Part shown: positions 8,129 to 17,140 of the stretch, in pieces
Layout of the letters: the number at the start of each line of letters is the position of its first letter
Numbering within the stretch: position 1 is the first letter of the stretch
Assembly: GCF_011395035.1 (NCBI RefSeq)
Contig: NZ_CP024769.1
Span: 104,869 to 168,868 of the forward strand
Direction: 5' to 3'
From: Pantoea cypripedii
GTDB lineage: Bacteria; Pseudomonadota; Gammaproteobacteria; Enterobacterales; Enterobacteriaceae
DNA length: 64,000 nt
The notes under the pieces: generated by a model
Database searches by the model: none
Seen by the model: only the letters and a program-made list of their open reading frames with translations
Told to the model about the DNA's origin: nothing
Translations under genes and position numbers: made by a program

Positions 8129-9097
8129 ATGGTGATTAACTGCGTGGTCTATCGCCACGGCAAGCGTGAAGAAAACGTCAACATTGCCGACATCAGTGAG
8201 GTGTTAAAAGAAGAAAACACCTTTGTCTGGCTGGGATTGTATCAGCCGGATGCCGCCTTTATGCAGACGCTGCAACAGGAGTTCAGCCTGCATGAGCTGG
8301 CCATTGAAGATGCGCTGGTGGCGCATCAGCGGCCGAAAATTGAGCAGTATGGTGAGTCAGTGTTTGTGGTAGTCAAAACTGCGCACCTTGACGATCAGCA
8401 ACGTATCACCTTTGGTGAAACGCACTTTTTCCTCGGTAAAAACTTCCTGATCACCGTGCGTCACGGTTCCACCGATGGCTATGGTGGCATCCGTGCGCGT
8501 GCCGAAAAAAACCAGGCGATGATGAGCGAAGGGCCAGGCTACGCCATGTATTGCATTCTCGACTGTATCGTTGATAACTACGCCAAAATTACCGCCAGCC
8601 TGAGTCAACGTATCAGCGAAATGGAAGACCAGATGTTCACCACCCGTTTCCATCGTGACACGCTGGAAGAGGTTTATCATCTGCGCCGTGAGTTGTTGTC
8701 GCTGCGCAATGCGGCGATGCCGGTCACCGAGATTTGCCCGCAGCTGGTACGCTTCCACGAAAATCTGATCCCAAAAAATCTGCGCGCCTACCTGCGTGAT
8801 GTGCAGGACCATGCGCACCACGTGATGATCGATGCTGAAGATATGCGCGAAATGCTCACCAGCGCCATGCAGGTCAATCTGGCGTTGGTATCGGTGCAGC
8901 AAAGTGAGGTGAACAAGAAGCTGGCCGGATGGGGTGCGGTGCTGATTGTACCGACCATCATTTTTAGTATGTATGGCATGAACTTCGCTGATATGCCGGA
9001 ACTGCACACCCACTTTGGTTATCCGGTGGCGCTGCTGGTGACGTTTATGATCTGCGGTTTTATGTGGTGGCGACTGAAACGTTCTGGCTGGCTGTAA
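8129..9097 (+). CDS. CorA-family divalent metal transporter
   Basis: 322 residues from ATG 8129, with AAGGA ten bases upstream. The frame is open back to 8075, but those 18 codons overlap the GNAT gene and lack a ribosome site. CorA hallmarks are the long acidic/helical cytoplasmic domain, two C-terminal membrane helices and the pore signature YGMNF followed by MPE. The family forms pentameric Mg2+/Co2+ channels or, in ZntB, zinc transporters. The sequence is closer to the short CorA group than to E. coli ZntB by eye, so ion specificity is left open. Confidence 0.85.
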   Translation: MVINCVVYRHGKREENVNIADISEVLKEENTFVWLGLYQPDAAFMQTLQQEFSLHELAIEDALVAHQRPKIEQYGESVFVVVKTAHLDDQQRITFGETHFFLGKNFLITVRHGSTDGYGGIRARAEKNQAMMSEGPGYAMYCILDCIVDNYAKITASLSQRISEMEDQMFTTRFHRDTLEEVYHLRRELLSLRNAAMPVTEICPQLVRFHENLIPKNLRAYLRDVQDHAHHVMIDAEDMREMLTSAMQVNLALVSVQQSEVNKKLAGWGAVLIVPTIIFSMYGMNFADMPELHTHFGYPVALLVTFMICGFMWWRLKRSGWL

Positions 9098-9426
9098 TCG
9101 GGCACGACGATTTTTGATCAAACGATTTTGTTATCACTGCGCGCGGAAAAGGGGCAATTTGTCGGTTGTCTCATGTTCCGCGCGTTTATCGTCCGCTGAG
9201 CGCTAAAACTGCTGGCTGCACCAGCAACAGTGATTCCGCTAGTAAAATATTCAACCGCGTGTCAATTCTCTGACATTTTATGCTGTCTCCTGTCATCACG
9301 CTTTCCTATCATTGCATCCAGATAAATACAACATATCCCACATTAACAACAAAAATCGGTCTTGCATCTCTGTGTAGCTATGCCACTATCAGCTCAACAG
9401 TTAGTCGGAATAACAGAGCGTGAAAT
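9098..9426. other. 329-bp intergenic region upstream of the amidase cluster
   Basis: AT-rich non-coding DNA between the CorA-type gene and the amidase, expected to hold the promoter of the 9.4-16.8 kb cluster. I see no hairpin terminator, operator palindrome or small gene that I would defend. Confidence 0.4.
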
Positions 9427-10830
9427 ATGCAGGGTATGCCGGATTTATTAACCGCAGCGGCACAGATTCGTCAGGGTGAACGCAGCAGCGTGGCTTTAGT
9501 GGAAAGTTGTTTACAGCAAATAAAAACCCACAATCCCACATTGAATGCATTCGGCGATGTCTATGACCAGCAGGCATTAGCCGAAGCGGAAATCTGCGAC
9601 CGTGAACGCCAGCAGGGAACATTGCGCGGTCCACTGCATGGCGTGCCGTTCGGTATTAAAGATCTGTTTTCCACCGCCGGATTGCGTACCCGCAAAGGAT
9701 CGCTCACCGCTATGGATAATGTCCCGGATAGCGATGCACCGATCATTGCGCGCTTAAAAGCGGCCGGGGCGATCATTATTGGCAAAACCGCCACCACCGA
9801 ATTTGGCTGGACCGGATCCAGTTATTCTCGCGTGTATGGTCATGGCCGTAACCCGTGGGATCCATCCCTGACCAGCGGTGGCTCCAGCTCTGGATCGGCG
9901 ATTAGCGTGGCGGCACGCATGGTGCCTGCGGCGCTGGGTTCTGATGGCGGTGGCTCGGTGCGGATTCCTGGTGCATTTTGCGGCATTTTTGCCCTCAAGG
10001 CATCGCTGGGTCGTATTCCCACCTGGCCGTGGTCGGCGACGGAAATGCTCAGCCATGCCGGGCCGATGACCCGCACGGTACGAGACAGCGCGCTGCTGTT
10101 TGATCTGCTCTCCGGCCCGGATGCGCGCGATCATCAGGCGTTACCGGCGAAAACCGAAAGCTGGCTGGAACGTTGTGATGCACCGCTGCCACCGCTGCGT
10201 GTGCACTACAGCCCGACGCTGTTTAACACGCCAGTGGATGCCCGTATTGCCGCCTGTGTTGAACAGGCCGTTGAGCAGATGGCGCATGCGTTGCCCATCA
10301 CGCTGACCGCGAAGCCCCTCAGCTGGCAAAGCCCGTTCGGCACCTTCGATACCTTGTGGAGTGGGGGACGCGGCATCGCCTATGGCGCAGCACTCCGGCA
10401 GCAGCTCGACCAGCTGGACCCCGGTTTTGCCGCCCTGATTGAACGTGCGCAACGTATCGATCTGGCCGATTACCTGAACGCGCAAAAACAGCGCGCCCAT
10501 TTTGCCACCCAGGTACACGCGTTGTTTGATGAGGTGGATTTACTGATTACGCCTACGCTGCCGATTCTGCCCTTTGCCGCTGATCGCCACGTCCCGCCAG
10601 GGCAACCGGACGGGGACAGTGGCGTGGAGTGGGCGCGCTGGACCCCCTTTACCTGGCCTTTCAATCTGAGCGGTAATCCGGCAGCCACGGTTCCGTGCGG
10701 TTTTACCCCGGAAGGCTTGCCGGTGGGATTACAGGTGATCGGACGTCGTTATGCTGAAGGGGAGGTGTTGCAGTTCTGCGCCGCGCTGGAAGCATTAATG
10801 CCATGGGATCAGCATTCTCCCAACCTGTAG
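9427..10830 (+). CDS. Amidase (amidase-signature family)
   Basis: 467 residues, typical for the family, which hydrolyses carboxamides with a Ser-cisSer-Lys triad. All three are visible: Lys78 in FGIKDLF, Ser153 in TSGGSSSGSA and Ser177 in DGGGSVRIP. The similarity to GatA is that of the whole superfamily; the absence of gatB/gatC neighbours and the catabolic context argue against a tRNA amidotransferase. It opens a co-directional cluster with a DeoR regulator, M20 amidohydrolase, two kinases and a symporter, so it probably deamidates the imported compound or an intermediate. Confidence 0.85.
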   Translation: MQGMPDLLTAAAQIRQGERSSVALVESCLQQIKTHNPTLNAFGDVYDQQALAEAEICDRERQQGTLRGPLHGVPFGIKDLFSTAGLRTRKGSLTAMDNVPDSDAPIIARLKAAGAIIIGKTATTEFGWTGSSYSRVYGHGRNPWDPSLTSGGSSSGSAISVAARMVPAALGSDGGGSVRIPGAFCGIFALKASLGRIPTWPWSATEMLSHAGPMTRTVRDSALLFDLLSGPDARDHQALPAKTESWLERCDAPLPPLRVHYSPTLFNTPVDARIAACVEQAVEQMAHALPITLTAKPLSWQSPFGTFDTLWSGGRGIAYGAALRQQLDQLDPGFAALIERAQRIDLADYLNAQKQRAHFATQVHALFDEVDLLITPTLPILPFAADRHVPPGQPDGDSGVEWARWTPFTWPFNLSGNPAATVPCGFTPEGLPVGLQVIGRRYAEGEVLQFCAALEALMPWDQHSPNL

Positions 10831-10894
10831 CGAATACCTTGTCAGGATTCTATGGGTATACTGCGTTTTTCTTCGCAGAAACAGAAGGGTAAGC

Positions 10895-11692
10895 ATGATC
10901 AATCAGCCGCGACTCGATGAGATCAAACGGGTACTGAGCCACGACAAACGTGTGCGCGTCACCGAACTGGCGCAGAAGTTTGTGGTATCGGAAGAGACCA
11001 TCCGCCGCGATTTGAAGTATCTGGAAGAACAGGGCGTGCTGCGTCGGGTGCACGGTGGCGCGATTCTGCCGGTGCCGAGCGAGGAGCAGCCGCTGCAAAT
11101 TCGCAGCCGCATTAAACCGCGCGCCAAAGTGCGTATGGGGCAGCTGGCGAGTGAACTGGTTGAAGAGGGGATGGCGTTGTTCCTTGATACCGGCACCTCG
11201 ACGCTGGCGCTGGCACAACAGCTGACGCGCTTCTCGCGGCTGAAAATTATCACTAATTCACTGGATATTGCGACGCTGCTGACGCAGCAGAGCGAGAATG
11301 CTGTGACGCTAACACCAGGGCGCGTCCGGCGTAATGATAACGCACTGATTGGCCCCCATACGCTGGATTTTGCCCGGCAGTTTCACTACGACATCGCCTT
11401 TATGGGCATCGGCGCGGTGGATCGGGACAACGGCTTTATGGACTACGAGGAGCCGGAGGCGTTATTACGGCGCGTGCTGAGCACGCACTGCCGCCAGAGT
11501 GTGATTCTGGCGGATGAAGGCAAATTTGGACTGCGTACCTTTGTGAATACGCTGCCGTTCAGCGCGGTCGACACCTTAGTGACCAATGCGCCGCCACCGG
11601 CAGCTTTTGTAGCGAGTCTGGAGAACGCCCATGTCAACATCCTCCATCCCGGCACGGCCGCGGATGACGTCACGCGACTATCAGGCATTTGA
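10895..11692 (+). CDS. DeoR-family transcriptional regulator
   Basis: 265 residues. The N-terminal winged helix-turn-helix is clear (RVTELAQKFVVSEETIRRDL, then GVLRRVHGGAI), followed by the DeoR sensor domain with FLDTGTSTLALA and the late AFMGIGAVD and ILADEGKFG motifs. Family members bind phosphorylated metabolites, which fits the two kinase genes downstream. ATG 10895 follows AGAAGGGTAAGC. The 3' end overlaps the next gene by 62 bp, so the pair is translationally linked and the regulator is probably autogenously controlled with the cluster. Confidence 0.88.
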   Translation: MINQPRLDEIKRVLSHDKRVRVTELAQKFVVSEETIRRDLKYLEEQGVLRRVHGGAILPVPSEEQPLQIRSRIKPRAKVRMGQLASELVEEGMALFLDTGTSTLALAQQLTRFSRLKIITNSLDIATLLTQQSENAVTLTPGRVRRNDNALIGPHTLDFARQFHYDIAFMGIGAVDRDNGFMDYEEPEALLRRVLSTHCRQSVILADEGKFGLRTFVNTLPFSAVDTLVTNAPPPAAFVASLENAHVNILHPGTAADDVTRLSGI

Positions 11693-12917
11693 TGCGCTGT
11701 TTGCCACCAGCAGCCGCATTGGTGCCACGGCGGCAGGCGGTTTGCATCGTCTGACGGCCAGCGCCGAAGATCAACAGGTACGCGATGCCTTTTGTACCTG
11801 GCTGACCCAGCAGGGTTTTGACGTAAAGATTGATGAAATCGGTAATATTTTTGGTCTGATGACGTTGCGCCCAGGGGCACCCTGGCTGCTGTGTGGATCG
11901 CATCTCGATAGCCAGCCGCTCGGGGGACGTTTCGATGGCGCTTACGGCGTCACCGGTGCCGCAGCCACCCTTGCCGCGCTGGCGCGGCAGTTGCGTGACC
12001 ATCCCGCTGAAGCACAATGCAACCTCGCAGTGGTCAACTGGACCAATGAAGAAGGCGCGCGTTTTCAGCCGAGCCTGATCGGCAGCTCGGTCTTCACTGG
12101 CGCTGTGACGCTGGATGACGCACTGGCCTGTACCGATGCCGATGGCATCACGCTGGCAACCGCGCTGGCAGAAATTGGTTATCGCGGTAAAACGCTACCG
12201 GCATTGCCGTTGCGCGCCTACCTCGAATTGCATGTGGAACAGGGCCCGCACCTTGAGCAACAGGGTAAACAGATTGGCGTGGTGACGGAAACCTGGGCGG
12301 CGCTGAAATGGCAGGTGACGTTTCGCGGTGAGCAAAACCACACCGGCCCGGCGTTGATGAGTCGCCGTCGTGATGCGTTGCTGGCGGCGGCACAGACTAT
12401 CGTTGCGGTACGTGCCGAGGCCGATCGTCATGGAGAAATCCTGCACACCTCGGTGGGGCGTCTCGAAACCAGCCCCAACTCCCCCAACGTGGTGACGTCT
12501 GAAGCCACGGTGTACATCGAATTCCGCTCTGCTGATGAGGCGTTGTTGCATCAATTACGTGACAGCTTCAGCCAGCAGATGCAATCGATTGCTCAGGCCA
12601 CCGCTACCGATGTCAGCCTCGATCGCGCGCAATTTCGCGCGCGACAACAGCTGGATGCCGGACTGGCACAGCGCGCGTTGCAGCAGGCAGAACACCTCAG
12701 TCTGAGTGCCATGCCGCTGCGTAGCGTTGCCGGGCATGATGCCGTCAGCCTGAGTTATCACTGCCCCAGCGCGCTGCTGTTTGTCCCGAGTGCGGGCGGG
12801 TTATCCCATAACGAGCGTGAATTTACCGCCACTGACGACCTGCATCGTGGGTTGGACCTGCTGATGGCGCTATTGAGCGATCTCATCCTGCAACCCGTCC
12901 CGGAGGAAACCGCATGA
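11631..12917 (+). CDS. M20-family amidohydrolase (allantoate/N-carbamoyl amino acid amidohydrolase type)
   Basis: 428 residues. Motifs of the AllC/HyuC group are present: LCGSHLDSQPLGGRFDGAYG (metal-binding His and Asp), NWTNEEGARF (Glu pair), ELHVEQGPHLE and RSVAGHDAVSLS. These enzymes are dinuclear metal hydrolases of N-carbamoyl or ureido groups. The ATG at 11631 lies inside the deoR-like gene but has CTGGAG eight bases upstream; Met at 11664 is an alternative. The stop overlaps the next start as ATGA. With the amidase it suggests stepwise hydrolysis of an amide/ureide nitrogen source. Confidence 0.88.
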   Translation: MSTSSIPARPRMTSRDYQAFDALFATSSRIGATAAGGLHRLTASAEDQQVRDAFCTWLTQQGFDVKIDEIGNIFGLMTLRPGAPWLLCGSHLDSQPLGGRFDGAYGVTGAAATLAALARQLRDHPAEAQCNLAVVNWTNEEGARFQPSLIGSSVFTGAVTLDDALACTDADGITLATALAEIGYRGKTLPALPLRAYLELHVEQGPHLEQQGKQIGVVTETWAALKWQVTFRGEQNHTGPALMSRRRDALLAAAQTIVAVRAEADRHGEILHTSVGRLETSPNSPNVVTSEATVYIEFRSADEALLHQLRDSFSQQMQSIAQATATDVSLDRAQFRARQQLDAGLAQRALQQAEHLSLSAMPLRSVAGHDAVSLSYHCPSALLFVPSAGGLSHNEREFTATDDLHRGLDLLMALLSDLILQPVPEETA

Positions 12918-13849
12918 TGACGCGCTTAGAACAGGTTCTGGAAGCGTGGCAACCCGGTCAGCGCTTTGTTGTCGAACCCGGCTGCGCCGGGGTGGCTTCA
13001 CCCCATCGGCTGGCGACGGAGTGGGCAGGATTTCGACTTGAGCATGCGGGCCAGCGCTTTTACGCCAAAGTGTTATGTGATGATCAACGCGCGCTGCTGG
13101 ATGTGCGCCGCAGTGCCGAAATCAGTCGTCAGGCCGGTGAGTTGGGCATTGCCCCTGCGCTGCGCCATGTTGATGAACAGGCTGGCGTGCTGATCTTCGC
13201 CGCGCTGGATGACGATTTTCGCTGGGCGAAACTGGCCAGCTTCAGCGACCCGGCGCAGTTCGGCGCGCTGACTCGCATCCTGGACCGCTTGCACGATGCC
13301 GCGTTACCGCTGCCACAGCATACGCGTCAGCAGGACATGCTGCGGCTGCGCCAGCAAATAGGGCAGGCAAACATCGCATTGCCGGAGGAGATGGTATGGC
13401 TCGGTGAGTGTGTTGATCTGGCCTGGCAGGCACTGCTGGCTGCACCCTTTACGCCGGTGCTGATTCACGGCGACCCGATTGCCAGTAACTGGATGGTCAA
13501 CAGCCAGGGTGACTGGCGTCTGCTGGATTTCGATTACGCGGCGCAGGGCGATGCCTGGCATGATATCGCCACCTTAATTCATGAACAGTTGCCCACTGAT
13601 GATCGCTGGCGCGATGCGATCCGCGCCTGGCGCGGTGAATGCAGCGAAGCCGATGTCGCGCGCTGCCGTTTGTACGCGCTGGCGGATGATTACCACTGGA
13701 CACTGTGGGGCATGCTGAATGGCCACACCAGCGCACGCGGGCTGGAGTTTGCCAAACTTGGCCAGTGGATGTTGCTGCGCTGCCGCCAGAGCGCGCGCGA
13801 TCCCCGATTCGAACGTTGGTTAACCCTGACAGCGGAGCAATCACGATGA
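12914..13849 (+). CDS. Choline/aminoglycoside kinase-like phosphotransferase 1
   Basis: 311 residues of the APH/choline kinase fold. The catalytic loop is His185-Gly-Asp187 with Asn192, followed by the metal-binding Asp205-Phe-Asp207. It overlaps the M20 gene and the next gene by four bases (ATGA) on each side. Such enzymes phosphorylate a hydroxyl on a small amine, sugar or antibiotic; here a metabolite of the cluster is likelier than resistance. It is paralogous in fold to its neighbour, which has a different catalytic loop. Confidence 0.8.
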   Translation: MMTRLEQVLEAWQPGQRFVVEPGCAGVASPHRLATEWAGFRLEHAGQRFYAKVLCDDQRALLDVRRSAEISRQAGELGIAPALRHVDEQAGVLIFAALDDDFRWAKLASFSDPAQFGALTRILDRLHDAALPLPQHTRQQDMLRLRQQIGQANIALPEEMVWLGECVDLAWQALLAAPFTPVLIHGDPIASNWMVNSQGDWRLLDFDYAAQGDAWHDIATLIHEQLPTDDRWRDAIRAWRGECSEADVARCRLYALADDYHWTLWGMLNGHTSARGLEFAKLGQWMLLRCRQSARDPRFERWLTLTAEQSR

Positions 13850-14784
13850 GTAAACAACCCGGACAAGCCGTAAGCTGGCAGGAGCAGCGTCTGGAGCAGG
13901 CAATCGCTGCGATGCCCGGCTGGCAGAACAAAACCATCCACTATCGCCCGGTTTGCGGGGGAATCTCGAACGCTAACTGGCATGTGGCGGTTGCAGGTGC
14001 GCCCAGTGCTTACTTCGTCAAAATTCCCGGTGAAGGCACCGAGCGGTTTATCAATCGGGACACCGCACACGAGGCCAGCGTCAAGGCGGCACAAACCGGT
14101 TATGGCGTGCCGGTAGTGGCTTATCTGCGCGAGTTAGGGGTGGAGATATTCGAGTTTATTGACGGCTGGCGAGCTTCATCCAACCTCGATTTTCAACAAC
14201 CGGCGATTCGCCACCGCGCGTTGCATGCGTTGAAAAGTTTTAACGACCAGCCGCTGCTTACCGAGAACAAAACCGTGTTCGATATGCTTAATGAACATAT
14301 TGGACAGGTGCAGGCGCTCAATGCTCCCTTTTCGGCGGATGCCGTCTGGCTGCATAAACAGGCGCAACGTGCACAACAGGCGCTGGAAGCCGCGGGACTG
14401 GATAGCGTGCCTTGTATGAATGACACCCTGGCCGGGAATTTTATGCTGAATGCCAGTGATGAAATTCGTCTCGTAGATTTCGAGTATGCCTCGAATAATG
14501 ACCGTTGTTACGAACTGGCATTATGGTTTGGCGAAATGTTTTTTACACCGCAAATTGAACTTGAGTTGCTGGAAGATTATTTCGGCAAAGTGGATAGCGC
14601 GATATTTGCCCGCGTACAGATCCATAAATATCTCGCTGATATGAAGTGGTCAACCTGGGCGATTATTCAGCATCAGGTGGCGGAGATTGATTTTGATTTC
14701 TCGAAATATGGTCGCTGGAAAGAATTACGCGCCCGCAGCGTATTAAATCATCCCGACTGGGAAAACTGGTTGCGCGCTGTTTAA
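13846..14784 (+). CDS. Choline/ethanolamine kinase-like phosphotransferase 2
   Basis: 312 residues from ATG 13846, which overlaps the preceding stop (ATGA) and follows GCGGAGCAATC. An upstream frame to 13705 overlaps the first kinase and is rejected. The C-terminal half matches choline kinases: a Brenner-type loop CMNDTLAGN (Asp193, Asn198) and DFEYASNNDRCYELA (Asp211, Glu213). The His that normally starts the loop is Met191. The N-terminal GGISNANW resembles the choline kinase P-loop-like GGxxN. Probably phosphorylates a choline- or ethanolamine-like alcohol; activity is inferred. Confidence 0.8.
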   Translation: MSKQPGQAVSWQEQRLEQAIAAMPGWQNKTIHYRPVCGGISNANWHVAVAGAPSAYFVKIPGEGTERFINRDTAHEASVKAAQTGYGVPVVAYLRELGVEIFEFIDGWRASSNLDFQQPAIRHRALHALKSFNDQPLLTENKTVFDMLNEHIGQVQALNAPFSADAVWLHKQAQRAQQALEAAGLDSVPCMNDTLAGNFMLNASDEIRLVDFEYASNNDRCYELALWFGEMFFTPQIELELLEDYFGKVDSAIFARVQIHKYLADMKWSTWAIIQHQVAEIDFDFSKYGRWKELRARSVLNHPDWENWLRAV

Positions 14785-14811
14785 TCAACTTATTATTCTG
14801 ATTAACCGAAG

Positions 14812-14831
14812 GGTCGGCATTGATGCCGACC
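14812..14831. repeat. Intergenic palindrome
   Basis: GGTCGGCATTGATGCCGACC is a perfect 9-bp stem with a two-base loop, 28 bp after the second kinase gene. It could act as a terminator or transcript-stabilising element. Confidence 0.5.
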
Positions 14832-14859
14832 GGGTCAATAATCGCACGTTTTCGTAGCG

Positions 14860-14875
14860 GCGCGATTTATCGCGC
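14860..14875. repeat. REP-like palindrome, copy 1
   Basis: GCGCGATTTATCGCGC preceded by GTAGCG. One of at least six related short palindromes found only between genes in this window (37.6, 41.0, 43.8, 43.9 and 50.8 kb). Confidence 0.65.
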
Positions 14876-14975
14876 GGGTTCCAGTGGATATGGTCTTATT
14901 GCACCACAGGGGAAAGGCTGTCTGACAGCAGGTAAAGGAGTGCGAACACCGTCATTCTACATATCGGAGGGGATT

Positions 14976-15245
14976 ATGAGTACCATGATCATGGCGCAAC
15001 AATTGCGCGATCGCATTCGTATTAAAAATAAAATCTTTGCCGTCTATCTGTTGGCGTTATTACTGCTGGCGCTCTGTCCGCCGTTATATTTAAGCATCAG
15101 CGGCAGCAGTGCATTGTTTCTGGGTATTCCGTTGCCGATTATTTACTGGCTGGCTATTGCGGTATTTCTTGGTGTCGGATTATGGGTGATGTATCTCGCT
15201 GAGTGTGCATTTGGCGAGATTCCCGCGGATGAGGAAGTATCATGA
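14976..15245 (+). CDS. Small membrane protein, putative symporter subunit
   Basis: 89 residues from ATG 14976 after GGAGGGG, with two hydrophobic helices separated by a short loop (residues about 20-45 and 50-75). The frame is open to 14820 but that part crosses the REP-like palindrome. The layout and the FLGIPLPIIYW segment resemble DUF3311-type partners of sodium:solute symporters. The stop overlaps the symporter start (TCATGA), indicating coupled synthesis and probably a two-component carrier. The exact family is uncertain. Confidence 0.75.
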   Translation: MSTMIMAQQLRDRIRIKNKIFAVYLLALLLLALCPPLYLSISGSSALFLGIPLPIIYWLAIAVFLGVGLWVMYLAECAFGEIPADEEVS

Positions 15246-16768
15246 AAATTAGCGCCGCAGAACCACATTATTTAATTACCTTTGGCATGATCGGTTTATT
15301 TTTGGCGATCATGATTGCTGTACTTTATGCCACCAACCGTAAAAGCACTTCGTTCTCCGATTACGCCGTTGGCGGGCGCTCTTACGGTCCCTGGTATATC
15401 GCCATGAGTTACACCAACTCCTGGTGGCCGGGTGCGACCTTCACCGCGTTTTTTGCGCTCTCTGTCAGCGGTGTGATTGGCTTCTACGGCGCGGTGTATT
15501 CCACGCTTGGCGTCACCGCCATGTATCTGATGGCGCGCCGTGCCTGGAAATGGGGCCAGCACTTTAACCTGACCACGCAGCCCGATCTGCTGGGAATGCG
15601 TTACAACAGCCCGGCGGTCAAACGTGTGGCATCGATCATTGGCATCATCTGCGTGTTTCCGTGGGTGGTGATGGGCATCCAGGCACTGGCGTTGCTGGTG
15701 GAGTTCGCCAGCTTTGGTCGCTGGGGCGTCACCACTTGTCTGGTCGCGGGGGTGTTACTGATTCTGGTACGCCAGTACTGGACGGTAAGTATGGGCATGC
15801 GTGGGTTGATCATGACCGATATGTACCAGGGCATCATCGCTTATGGTCTGGGCGCGCTGGTGTGTGTGGTGCTGCTATTCAATGGCGATCACAGCTTCGG
15901 TCAGCTATCGTCACTGCCACCGACGATGTTGCAGATTCCGGGTGCCGAAGGCTCGCATTACGGTTCGTGGTATATGTTCAGCCTGATTTTCACCGGCGTG
16001 GTGGGTTCGATGTGCTGGCCGATGAGCTTCCAGCGTATCTACACGGCCAGCGGTATCAAGGCGGTGAAGAAGGGCACGTTGCTGACCATTCTGCTGGTGG
16101 GCGGTTTCTACGCCATCCTGATGTTGTTTGCTACGGCGGTCAGCCAGGACCCGAATGTGCAGGCCAACCCACAGAACGGTTTCTTCACGGCCTTGTTTGA
16201 TCAGGGTGGTCCGTGGCTGCTGGCGTTAGCGCTGGTGATTGTGCTGGCAGCGAGCATCGGCCACGTCGATGGTTGTGTGCAGGTATGCGGCACGCAATTC
16301 GCCAATGACCTTGCCACCTGGAACAAACCGCGTAGCGATCGTCAGTTAACGGTGCTGGCAAAATCGGGCATGGTGGTGTTTATTGTGGCGGCTGCGTTGC
16401 TGGCGTATTTCACCTTTAACTATTCACGTTTGCAGTTGCTGGCGCAGATCTCCTACCAGGGGATTATCCAGCTGGCGGTGCCGCTGTTCTTCGGTATTTT
16501 CAGCCGCTTTGGCAACAAGCAGGGCGCACTGCTCGGCATGATGACCGGCATCATTATCGCCATCGTGCTGACGGTATTTTTCCCCGATGACATTCCGGCT
16601 CTCGGCTCGCTGACCAGCGGCATTGTCGGCCTGGCAGGTAACCTGCTGGTGTTTGTCGCCTGCGGCGTACTGGTGCCGGTGGATGCCAAAGAGAAAGCGC
16701 GGGTTGAGGAACTGTTTGCGCTGGCGGAACGCCCCACGCAGCCGCTGGGGAAACCGGTGCTGAATTAA
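15242..16768 (+). CDS. Sodium:solute symporter (SSS family)
   Basis: 508 residues with about thirteen membrane helices. SSS features include the N-terminal FSDYAVGGRSYGPWYIAMSY, FQRIYTAS and the late LLAQISYQGIIQLAVP. These carriers drive uptake of amino acids, vitamins, choline-like compounds or sugars with Na+. It is the last gene of the 9.4-16.8 kb cluster and is followed by a strong terminator. The kinases next door suggest the imported solute is phosphorylated; the solute is not known. Confidence 0.87.
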   Translation: MKISAAEPHYLITFGMIGLFLAIMIAVLYATNRKSTSFSDYAVGGRSYGPWYIAMSYTNSWWPGATFTAFFALSVSGVIGFYGAVYSTLGVTAMYLMARRAWKWGQHFNLTTQPDLLGMRYNSPAVKRVASIIGIICVFPWVVMGIQALALLVEFASFGRWGVTTCLVAGVLLILVRQYWTVSMGMRGLIMTDMYQGIIAYGLGALVCVVLLFNGDHSFGQLSSLPPTMLQIPGAEGSHYGSWYMFSLIFTGVVGSMCWPMSFQRIYTASGIKAVKKGTLLTILLVGGFYAILMLFATAVSQDPNVQANPQNGFFTALFDQGGPWLLALALVIVLAASIGHVDGCVQVCGTQFANDLATWNKPRSDRQLTVLAKSGMVVFIVAAALLAYFTFNYSRLQLLAQISYQGIIQLAVPLFFGIFSRFGNKQGALLGMMTGIIIAIVLTVFFPDDIPALGSLTSGIVGLAGNLLVFVACGVLVPVDAKEKARVEELFALAERPTQPLGKPVLN

Positions 16769-16780
16769 TGCGGATGTAAA

Positions 16781-16805
16781 AAAAGCCCCATTTATTGGGG
16801 CTTTT
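16781..16805. terminator. Bidirectional rho-independent terminator
   Basis: AAAAGCCCC and GGGGCTTTT form a 9-bp stem around ATTTATT, with A-runs on the left and T-runs on the right. It lies between the symporter gene and the convergent antitoxin gene and should stop transcription from both sides. Confidence 0.85.
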
Positions 16806-16807
16806 AA

Positions 16808-17140
16808 TCAGATGGCGAAGACATCCGGACCTTTTATCGCAATGGTATTAAGTACGCGAAGCGCAGCGCCATTGGGTTTTTTTTCACCACGTTCCCATTT
16901 TGAAATAGTCACAACGGACATATTCACGTACAACGCCAGCATGGCCTGACTTAAGTGGAAACGATCACGTAAGGAACGTATTTCTTCGCCATTCATATCC
17001 TGAACTACTGGCAGGCTTGCACGTAGTTCTCGCAGCTGGACGCGGGCATCAATACGTTTTACCAGGTCATCAGAAACCACGCCGATTTCGTTGAAATCGT
17101 GAGCGATTTCCTGCAAATCTTTAAGATGATTCACCATCAC
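16808..17140 (-). CDS. HigA-type antitoxin (XRE helix-turn-helix)
   Basis: 110 residues. A C-terminal helix-turn-helix (FHLSQAMLALYVNMSVVTIS, then KWERGEKKPNG) follows an N-terminal helical region that should contact the toxin. Its start overlaps the end of the toxin gene by 20 bp, the toxin-first order typical of HigBA pairs. It is expected to neutralise the toxin and repress the shared promoter. Confidence 0.82.
   Translation of the reverse strand: MMVNHLKDLQEIAHDFNEIGVVSDDLVKRIDARVQLRELRASLPVVQDMNGEEIRSLRDRFHLSQAMLALYVNMSVVTISKWERGEKKPNGAALRVLNTIAIKGPDVFAI

Noticed and set aside
8357..9121. 254-codon frame antisense to the CorA-type gene
   Set aside because: Entirely opposite a clear CorA protein; His/Arg-rich composition is typical of an antisense shadow.
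9427..10830. GatA subunit of aspartyl/glutamyl-tRNA amidotransferase
   Set aside because: The amidase-signature motifs are shared by the whole superfamily; gatB and gatC are absent and enteric bacteria normally use direct glutaminyl-tRNA synthesis.
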